Source: a bacterium
GTDB lineage: Bacteria > Patescibacteriota > Microgenomatia > UBA1400 > PJMF01
Reading direction: 5' to 3'
Assembly (NCBI GenBank): GCA_900299155.1
Contig: OMIS01000015.1
Location: 1-19,514, forward strand
Length of the DNA: 19,514 nucleotides
Positions 14,604 to 19,514 of the stretch are shown here, piece after piece (the stretch's first letter is position 1; the number at the start of each line of letters is the position of its first letter). The translations under genes and the position numbers were made by a program. Under the pieces are notes generated by a model, which ran no database searches, was not told the DNA's origin, and saw only the letters and a list, made by a program, of their open reading frames with translations.

Positions 14604-14612
14604 TGGTAGTAT
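14604..14612 (+). promoter_or_regulatory. Extended -10 box of the P/Q-rich gene, leaderless spacing
   Basis: TGG plus TAGTAT (box at 14607-14612), followed by exactly 6 nt (TAGTCT) and ATG 14619. The extended -10 may compensate for the lack of a -35 box. Confidence 0.55.
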
Positions 14613-14618
14613 TAGTCT

Positions 14619-15431
14619 ATGTCTCAAATCCAGCCTGCCGGTGGACGTCTCCTGCAGAGTTTGCAATCCAGAATTTCACCTTCCACACAGCAGCTATTTG
14701 CTGGTACGCCTATTGCAGCTGTTCCTCATACGCAAACTCAAAATCTGCCCACCACAACGGACTCAGTTTCTGACACTCCTATACAGGAAGATGTTGTAGT
14801 TCCAGCAAACCCTACCAATTTTGTACACGATCTCAACCCGTCAGATGATAACCTTGCGGAAGCAGAGAAGTTGGCCATTTTTGATGACGTGCTAGAGCAG
14901 GTAGAATCTGGAGCATATGCTCCACAGCAAGCCATCGCAACCGCACTTGATCCCACTGCTATATACACTCCTTCAGAGGATACTGGGTTATTTGCACAAG
15001 CCATTCCCGCCGCTGTAACACAAGCAGAAGAACAGATTCAGCAACAAATGCCAGCTGCTCCGTCTGGCAGACCCAAGGAACATTTAGAAGGTGCGGTAAG
15101 TGGTGTGGCTGCATCAGAATTGCCAGCCGATATCCAGTATGTAGAAGAGGAAAAATCACCTGAACTTCCTCCTGAAGTGGAAAGCTATATTCAGCATGTA
15201 GAGGAAGCTGCTCAGGTTGCGCCACAAAAAATTGTGGTGGCACAAGAACCAAGTACGCTGCCCAATGCTCCTGTAGCTCCACCCAGGATTGTCAAAGTTT
15301 TACCACTCACAAAAGCACAGGAAGAGATGGGACTACGTAAAAATACTTCATTTAGTATTCGCTGGTTGGTGGAGTTTGGGCATAAAATTGCCAAAGCACT
15401 GGTCGGACAGGTTGTGTATAAAGAAAATTGA
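14619..15431 (+). CDS. Proline/glutamine/alanine-rich protein of unknown function upstream of the ATPase
   Basis: 270 residues. I do not recognise a family. Most of the chain looks disordered: long stretches rich in P, Q, T, A and E (TPIAAVPHTQTQNLPTTTD; EEQIQQQMPAAPSGRP; EEEKSPELPPEVESYI). A short acidic helical block lies near residues 77-105 (DNLAEAEKLAIFDDVLEQVE, then APQQAIATAL). The C-terminal 30 or so residues are ordered-looking and basic/amphipathic (SFSIRWLVEFGHKIAKALV), possibly a membrane- or partner-docking helix. No signal peptide, so it is probably cytoplasmic. It sits directly before the VirD4/HerA-like ATPase gene, so it may be an adaptor or scaffold for it; that role is inferred from position only. 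Confidence 0.75.
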   Translation: MSQIQPAGGRLLQSLQSRISPSTQQLFAGTPIAAVPHTQTQNLPTTTDSVSDTPIQEDVVVPANPTNFVHDLNPSDDNLAEAEKLAIFDDVLEQVESGAYAPQQAIATALDPTAIYTPSEDTGLFAQAIPAAVTQAEEQIQQQMPAAPSGRPKEHLEGAVSGVAASELPADIQYVEEEKSPELPPEVESYIQHVEEAAQVAPQKIVVAQEPSTLPNAPVAPPRIVKVLPLTKAQEEMGLRKNTSFSIRWLVEFGHKIAKALVGQVVYKEN

Positions 15432-15435
15432 ATCT

Positions 15436-15462
15436 GTAGTACGGCGTATCGAGCCGTTCTAC
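15436..15462 (+). terminator. Stable hairpin between the P/Q-rich gene and the ATPase gene
   Basis: GTAG-T-ACGGC (15436-15445) pairs with GCCGT-T-CTAC (15453-15462): nine pairs, one T:T mismatch, 7-nt loop. It starts 4 nt after the stop codon. The tail TTTAGCTCTT is only moderately U-rich, so it may be a partial terminator or an mRNA 3'-end stabiliser. Confidence 0.5.
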
Positions 15463-15482
15463 TTTAGCTCTTCCTCTGAAAA

Positions 15483-15491
15483 TGGTATCAT
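15483..15491 (+). promoter_or_regulatory. Extended -10 box of the ATPase gene
   Basis: TGG plus TATCAT (15486-15491) would start transcription about 20 nt before ATG 15518. The leader is U-rich (TTCGTTTTTTATTC before the ATG) with no Shine-Dalgarno sequence. Confidence 0.4.
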
Positions 15492-15517
15492 AAATTGGTA
15501 AATTTCGTTTTTTATTC

Positions 15518-17866
15518 ATGTTAGATAGATCTAGTCAACTCGAGCAGCTTATTGGTACCCTGGGCGGAGTCGGAATGATTCTACTGATGTTTTTGGGTTC
15601 TCTTGTAGTTGTGGCTGCTCTCGCGTACCTCGCCATCCTCTGGTGGAAGAACCGTAATAGAGAAGCATATGCCCTTGATTTTGTGACGCTGCTGATCCGT
15701 GTCCCAAGAGATAATGAAACTAAAATTGATGCAGCAGAACAGATGTTTGCAGGTTTGTATTCATTAAAGAAAACTGGTTTTGGTGTAGATTGGTTTGGTA
15801 CAGAAGACTTTTTTGCATTTGAAATTGTGGGACTCAAGGAAGATATCGCTTTTTATATCAGCTGCCCGCGCAAAATTCGTGACTTGGTAGAAAAACAGGT
15901 CAATGGTGCGTACCCCACCGCAGAGATGAAAGAAGTAGAAGAAGTAAATATTTTTAGTGAAAAAGGTAAAGTTGCGTTTGCATCACTGAATCTAGAAAAG
16001 GGGAATAACTACCCAATCAAAACATTCAAAGATCTTCCCACCGATGGTTTGTCACTACTGACTTCTGGATTAGCCAAAATGGATTATGGTGAAGGCGTGA
16101 TTGTGCAGTTTTTACTCCAACCTGTGGGTAATGGCTGGAAGAAAAAAGCAAAAGATTTTATTTCCAAGGAGAAAAAGCGAGAAGCAGATCCTGAAAAAGC
16201 TACCTATGCACATGATCCAAAGGAGATGGAAGCAATCAGTGCCAAAACAGAAAAAAATGCCTTTCGAGTGGCAGTGCGGGTGGTTGTTTCTGCACCAAGT
16301 GATCATCTAGCTGAGTCACACTTAAATAATATTATTGGTGCATTTGCTCAGTACTCTTCTGCCTATAACGCTTTTCAGCGGACTACAATTTTTCTTAAGC
16401 ATTTTTTCATGATCGACTTTTTATACAGATACATGCCGTTATTTAACAGAGGTACCAGTATCTTAAATACAGAAGAACTTGCCACCATTTTCCATTTACC
16501 CAACAAAACCGTGGAAACACCACATATTAAATGGCTAAATGCCAAGCATGCTCCCGCACCAAACAACATCCCAAATGAAGGTTTGTACTTGGGTACATCA
16601 CGCTACCGTGGGATTGATCGTAAAGTATTTATGTCTTTGGATGATAGGCGTCGTCACATGTACATTATCGGAAAGACTGGTACGGGTAAATCTGAGTTTT
16701 TGAAGGAAATGATCTTGCAGGATATTGAGTCCGGACATGGTGTTTGTGCCATTGACCCGCATGGAGAGTTTGTGGAAGATATTTTGCAGTTGATGCCACC
16801 AGAGCGTGCAGACGATGTGATTTATTTTAATCCTTCAGATTTGGATCGGCCGATGGGTATGAACATGATGGAAGCAGATACTGAAGAGCAACGGCACTTT
16901 GTGGTGGGATCGGTGATTGGATTGATGTATAAGCTCTATGACCCACATAGAACTGGTATTATAGGGCCACGGTTTGAACACGCCATTCGTAATGCAATGT
17001 TGACGATCATGTATAAAAAGGGCACGACCTTTATTGAGCTTGTTCGTATTTTGACTGACTCAAAGTACGTGGATGAGATGCTGCCATATGTAAAAGATCC
17101 TGTGGTGAAGCGGTACTGGACTGATCAGATCGCGCAGACGAGTGACTTCCACAAATCAGAAGTCTTGGACTATATCGTGTCTAAATTTGGCAGGTTTGTC
17201 ACCAATAAAACGATGCGTAATATTATTGGTCAGCCATATAGTGCGTTTAACTTCCGCCAAGCCATGGATGAAAAGAAAATCATTTTATGTAACTTGTCCA
17301 AAGGTATTTTGGGAGAAGAAGATGCTAAGTTTTTGGGCTTGATCCTAGTACCAAAAGTCTTGACTGCAGCGATGAGTCGTCAGAATATGCCGATGGCACA
17401 ACGGCATGACTTTTTCCTGTATGTGGACGAGTTCCAGAACTATGCCACGGAAGACTTTGCAGTGATTTTGTCTGAGGCACGTAAGTATCGGTTGAATCTG
17501 ACCGTGGCTAACCAGTTTATCGGGCAGATTGATGAAGAAGTGAAGAACGCTGTGTTTGGTAACGTGGGTAGTATCGTATCATTCCGTATTGGTGTGCCTG
17601 ATGCTAATTTTTTGCAGCATGAGTTTACCCCAATTTTCAATGAGACTGACCTTACCAATGTGGAGAAGTTTCATGTTTATATAAAAACAATCGTTAAAAA
17701 TGAGCCAGTGCCACCATTCAGTATGTCTCTAGTCAAAGATATGAGCCTTGTAGAAGCACGGATGAATCCGCAACAAGCTGAGATGATTAAAGAGCTTTCC
17801 CGCTTGAAATATGGAAAAGATAAAGATATTGTGGAAGCAGAGATAAAAAGTAGAAGTAATTTGTAG
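15518..17866 (+). CDS. Membrane-anchored VirD4/TraG/HerA-like ATPase (DUF87-type, T4SS coupling-protein-like)
   Basis: 782 residues. One membrane helix lies at about 18-43 (VGMILLMFLGSLVVVAALAY), followed by a basic stretch (KNRNRE). Residues 55-340 form an N-terminal region with no motif I recognise. The motor begins near residue 380: Walker A GKTGTGKS at 385-392, AIDPHGEFVEDIL just after it (typical of HerA/VirD4/TrwB proteins), and Walker B FFLYVDEFQNY with D637-E638. The segment LNLTVANQFIGQI follows and corresponds to the sensor region (family vxxxQ). Such hexameric ATPases pump DNA or protein through membranes, as in conjugation coupling proteins. No relaxase, VirB4 partner, VirB6 or pilin gene is in the window, so it could serve DNA uptake, segregation or secretion rather than conjugation. 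It is preceded by its own promoter-like box and followed after 19 nt by a small helical gene. Confidence 0.85.
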   Translation: MLDRSSQLEQLIGTLGGVGMILLMFLGSLVVVAALAYLAILWWKNRNREAYALDFVTLLIRVPRDNETKIDAAEQMFAGLYSLKKTGFGVDWFGTEDFFAFEIVGLKEDIAFYISCPRKIRDLVEKQVNGAYPTAEMKEVEEVNIFSEKGKVAFASLNLEKGNNYPIKTFKDLPTDGLSLLTSGLAKMDYGEGVIVQFLLQPVGNGWKKKAKDFISKEKKREADPEKATYAHDPKEMEAISAKTEKNAFRVAVRVVVSAPSDHLAESHLNNIIGAFAQYSSAYNAFQRTTIFLKHFFMIDFLYRYMPLFNRGTSILNTEELATIFHLPNKTVETPHIKWLNAKHAPAPNNIPNEGLYLGTSRYRGIDRKVFMSLDDRRRHMYIIGKTGTGKSEFLKEMILQDIESGHGVCAIDPHGEFVEDILQLMPPERADDVIYFNPSDLDRPMGMNMMEADTEEQRHFVVGSVIGLMYKLYDPHRTGIIGPRFEHAIRNAMLTIMYKKGTTFIELVRILTDSKYVDEMLPYVKDPVVKRYWTDQIAQTSDFHKSEVLDYIVSKFGRFVTNKTMRNIIGQPYSAFNFRQAMDEKKIILCNLSKGILGEEDAKFLGLILVPKVLTAAMSRQNMPMAQRHDFFLYVDEFQNYATEDFAVILSEARKYRLNLTVANQFIGQIDEEVKNAVFGNVGSIVSFRIGVPDANFLQHEFTPIFNETDLTNVEKFHVYIKTIVKNEPVPPFSMSLVKDMSLVEARMNPQQAEMIKELSRLKYGKDKDIVEAEIKSRSNL

Positions 17867-17870
17867 GGAG

Positions 17871-17879
17871 TAGTAAGGG
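17871..17879 (+). promoter_or_regulatory. Shine-Dalgarno-like site for the small helical gene
   Basis: AAGGGA (17875-17880), with GGGAG further upstream, lies about 5-10 nt before ATG 17886. It is one of few purine-rich ribosome-binding candidates in the window, fitting an internal gene translated from the ATPase transcript rather than a leaderless one. Confidence 0.45.
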
Positions 17880-17885
17880 ACATTT

Positions 17886-18185
17886 ATGTCAGAAATACAA
17901 GGAAACTGGGCACCAAATAAAATAAGAGGCAGAAATGATGCTTTGGGATTGGTTAAAATATCAAAACAAAAGCTTGAATCTGCAAAAATGCCAGATGAAG
18001 CAAAAGAAGCAATCTTACAAGCTTTAGATCAATATGAGCTTGAGTTGAGAAGCATGGGCACTGATGCTAATTTGGCTCGTATAGACGCAATATCTGAGCA
18101 ATTAACTGAAACTGAAGCAAATTTGGATAATTTGCAAGAGGGTGGTATTGGCTTCTTTTCAAGAATAAGAAACTTTTTCAGGTAA
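17886..18185 (+). CDS. Small helical hypothetical protein, 99 aa
   Basis: I do not recognise this protein. It is 99 residues, soluble and mostly helical: a short N-terminal segment (MSEIQGNWAPNKIRGRNDA), then two charged helices likely to pair (LVKISKQKLESAKMPDEAKEAILQAL and ISEQLTETEANLDNLQ), and a C-terminal amphipathic aromatic/basic end (GFFSRIRNFFR) that could sit on the membrane. It starts 19 nt after the ATPase stop with a Shine-Dalgarno-like AAGGGA, so it is probably in the same transcript and may be an accessory to the ATPase. It converges with the remnant on the minus strand (8-nt gap). Confidence 0.7.
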   Translation: MSEIQGNWAPNKIRGRNDALGLVKISKQKLESAKMPDEAKEAILQALDQYELELRSMGTDANLARIDAISEQLTETEANLDNLQEGGIGFFSRIRNFFR

Positions 18186-18193
18186 ATAGAGAA

Positions 18194-18385
18194 CTACATA
18201 ATTTTCCCTAGTCTCTTCTTCACCATGTTAAGCGCATGCAGTGCAATTCCATTTGCTGCACTATAAAGAGCTTGAGAGTCCTGTCCAGTTCCGAAGGCAT
18301 GCGGAGCTGTATTATTGTTTTGCACCGCACCTATGAAAGCAGTTGCGGTCAGCTCACTCATCAGTAGCTGAGTTTGACCTTTACC
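18194..18385 (-). pseudogene. C-terminal remnant of a gene cut by the insertion sequence
   Basis: A minus-strand frame is open from exactly the first base outside the insertion sequence (18385) to TAG at 18194-18196. It encodes GKGQTQLL followed by 55 residues from an ATG at 18361 (MSELTATAFIGAVQNNNTAP, then HAFGTGQDSQALYSAANGIA and LHALNMVKKRLGKIM). The sequence is protein-like and ends in an amphipathic basic helix. The frame is closed by a TAA contributed by the terminal repeat of the element. The simplest reading is that the element inserted into a longer gene, and the 5' part should lie beyond the right end of the window. It could instead be a complete 55-residue gene. I do not recognise the family. 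Confidence 0.5.
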
Positions 18386-18408
18386 GAGTTAATAGAAATT
18401 TCGTGTTG
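18386..18408 (+). repeat. Left terminal inverted repeat of the insertion sequence
   Basis: 23 bp, a perfect reverse complement of 19492-19514. Pairing stops at the next inner base (T at 18409 against G at 19491). Confidence 0.92.
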
Positions 18409-18427
18409 TTTTTTAATTTAAAATTCA

Positions 18428-18455
18428 TTGAATAATAGGGAAAAAGTGAGATAAT
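18428..18455 (+). promoter_or_regulatory. Transposase promoter
   Basis: TTGAAT (18428-18433), 16-nt spacer, GATAAT (18450-18455), about 30 nt before the candidate ATG at 18487. The start of transcription would be inside or just after the left arm of the hairpin at 18455-18475. Confidence 0.45.
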
Positions 18456-18475
18456 TCACACATTAAAAGTGTGAA
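18455..18475 (+). promoter_or_regulatory. Hairpin ahead of the transposase start
   Basis: TTCACAC (18455-18461) and GTGTGAA (18469-18475) form a perfect 7-bp stem with a 7-nt loop. Transcripts entering from outside the element would carry the whole hairpin, while transcripts from the internal promoter would lack the left arm. That would fit the known strategy of insertion sequences for avoiding activation by external transcription. The role is inferred. Confidence 0.4.
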
Positions 18476-18486
18476 AGACTGCCAAA

Positions 18487-19511
18487 ATGATTAAAAAAAG
18501 TTATGCAAGATTTGTAGAAATAAGTTAAAGAAATACGGAAAAACTGCGGCTGGAAGTCAACGGTATTGTTGTACATTTTGTAATAAAACTGGTACTGATC
18601 AACGACCATATATCAGTCAGATTAACAGAAAAAAGATATTTCATGAGTGGTTGTTGGGGAAACAGGAATTAGGGGTATTTGCACAGAAGTATGGAGTAAC
18701 TGTTCGTACATTGAGCAACTGGTTTACAGATTTTTGGGATCAAGGAATTGATCCTCAAAATCTAGCAATCAGTGACAACGTGATCATCATCGACGGGTAT
18801 GTGTTGGAACAAGACTGTGTCCTTCTGCTCGTTACAACAGTAGATTCTGTCATCTTTTGGACGTTTGCACAGCGAGAGACATACTTGAGTTGGCATGCCT
18901 GTTTGTCACAGTTGAGTGGTCATCCTTCAGCTATCGTCTGTGATGGTCAGAAAGGCATGAACAGAGCCATCAAAGAGCTATTCCCTCGAGTACTTACCCA
19001 AAGATGTCACTTCCATGTCCAACAGAGAAACAGACAACTCCTCACCCTCAACCCTGAAACAGTACCAGGAATTGCTTTCAACACCCTCGTCAAAGACCTG
19101 CCAAAACTAAACACTCGTCCTGAACTTCTTGCATGGCTCACCAAGTACCAATCTTGGATGAACAGCCACAAAATCTATCTTTCACAAAAAACATACTACC
19201 CATTTGACACAGAATATATCTACAAAAACTTCACTAACGGTAAACGAAACTACTTCTTCACTCATCAAAGACTCAGAGCTGCAGTCTACCAAATTAAAAC
19301 TGCACTTCCAAACCTTTTTCACTTCCTCAACCATCCAAACATCCCTAAAACAACCAACCACATTGAAGGTGGTATTAACTCCCAACTCAAACTACTGCTG
19401 CGTCTTCACCGAGGTCTTCCACTACAAAAAAGAAAGTACTTAGTCGCTTACTTCCTGTCACAAAAACAACCAACAAAAATTGCCAAATTAGCAACACGAA
19501 ATTTCTATTAA
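18487..19511 (+). CDS. IS256/IS1249-like DDE transposase, N terminus joined by a frameshift at an A7 run
   Basis: The main frame is open from 18496 to TAA 19511 but has no ATG/GTG/TTG before 18651, where initiation would lose the N-terminal domain. Upstream codons in this frame encode a zinc ribbon (LCKIC at 18501-18515, then RYCCTFC near 18567) and KYGKTAAGSQR, as expected for IS1249-type transposases. ATG 18487 is in another frame (ATG ATT AAA AAA AGT ..., stopping at 18526-18528). Adding one A in the run at 18493-18499 (or a -1 slip there) joins them as MIKKKLCKIC. Numbered from 18651, the catalytic triad is D48 (IIIDGY), D98 (VCDGQKG) and E239 (NHIEGG), with QRCHFH (117-122) after the second D, an IS256-family mark. 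The C terminus matches the TTN-x-IEGG-x-N / LHRGL pattern. The second half is C-rich and G-poor, unlike neighbouring genes. Confidence 0.85.
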
Positions 19512-19514
19512 CTC
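19492..19514 (-). repeat. Right terminal inverted repeat of the insertion sequence
   Basis: 23 bp, the exact reverse complement of 18386-18408. It contains the transposase stop codon (19509-19511) and coincides with the end of the window. Confidence 0.92.

Larger units (their letters stand above)
18386..19514 (+). mobile_element. Insertion sequence, IS256 family (IS1249-like), 1129 bp
   Basis: Bounded by 23-bp perfect terminal inverted repeats at 18386-18408 (starting GAGTTAATAGAAATTTCG) and 19492-19514 (ending in the reverse complement). It contains one transposase gene whose stop lies inside the right repeat, a promoter near the left end, and a hairpin before the start codon. The window ends on the last base of the right repeat, so the target-site duplication cannot be checked; the left flank reads GACCTTTACC. 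Confidence 0.9.

Noticed and set aside
18219..18265. Inverted repeat AGTGCA/TGCACT between the last plus-strand gene and the element
   Set aside because: Only 6 bp with a long loop, no T tract, and inside the minus-strand remnant reading frame.
19182..19443. Open frames on both strands inside the transposase gene (19182-19385 minus, 19204-19443 plus)
   Set aside because: They overlap conserved transposase motifs, have no start signals, and have low-complexity T/S- or V/S-rich translations.
1..19514. tRNA, rRNA, riboswitch, CRISPR array, replication origin
   Set aside because: No tRNA-like T-arm/anticodon set, no repeated spacer units and no DnaA-box cluster were seen by eye. A tRNAscan/Infernal run would be needed to exclude small RNAs.

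Overview
The window looks like a chromosomal segment of a small-genome bacterium, most likely Patescibacteria (Candidate Phyla Radiation). The evidence is gene content: an archaeal-type ATP-dependent DNA ligase, a membrane-anchored VirD4/HerA-like ATPase next to a proline/glutamine-rich partner, several small lineage-specific membrane or helical proteins, and compact spacing. This placement is an inference. TGA serves as an ordinary stop in several intact genes, so the UGA=Gly code of Gracilibacteria/Absconditabacteria is unlikely.

Layout. 1-1592 (minus): a decayed GGDEF-like signalling gene with a frameshift and an in-frame TGA, running off the left edge. 1595-2749: recF. 2724-2996 (minus): a small hypothetical. 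3053-3991: nnrD-type NAD(P)H-hydrate dehydratase. 4025-5230: an HD-domain phosphohydrolase gene broken by an in-frame TAA. 5343-6443: a Fic-family protein bracketed by two similar hairpin sequences. 6511-8367: ATP-dependent DNA ligase. 8481-9368 (minus): family 2 glycosyltransferase. 9437-14574: a dense plus-strand run of pth, MFS transporter, small hypothetical, GH3 hydrolase, small membrane protein, lgt and DUF192 protein. 14619-18185: P/Q-rich protein, VirD4/HerA-like ATPase and small helical protein. 18194-18385 (minus): a gene remnant. 18386-19514: an IS256/IS1249-like insertion sequence with 23-bp perfect terminal inverted repeats, whose right end is the last base of the window.

Themes. 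Housekeeping and repair (RecF, ligase, Pth, NnrD) are mixed with envelope functions (Lgt, GH3, glycosyltransferase, DUF192). The ATPase cluster could be a DNA- or protein-translocating membrane machine. Two genes with cyclic-nucleotide-type signalling domains (GGDEF-like and HD) are both broken while their neighbours are intact, which suggests recent loss of a signalling branch.

The most general signal is regulatory. Six plus-strand genes have a TANNNT -10 box ending exactly 6 nt before the ATG, and three more have one 8-9 nt before it. Almost none has a Shine-Dalgarno sequence. This is the architecture expected for leaderless mRNAs, and it occurs even where a gene starts inside or at the end of its upstream neighbour.
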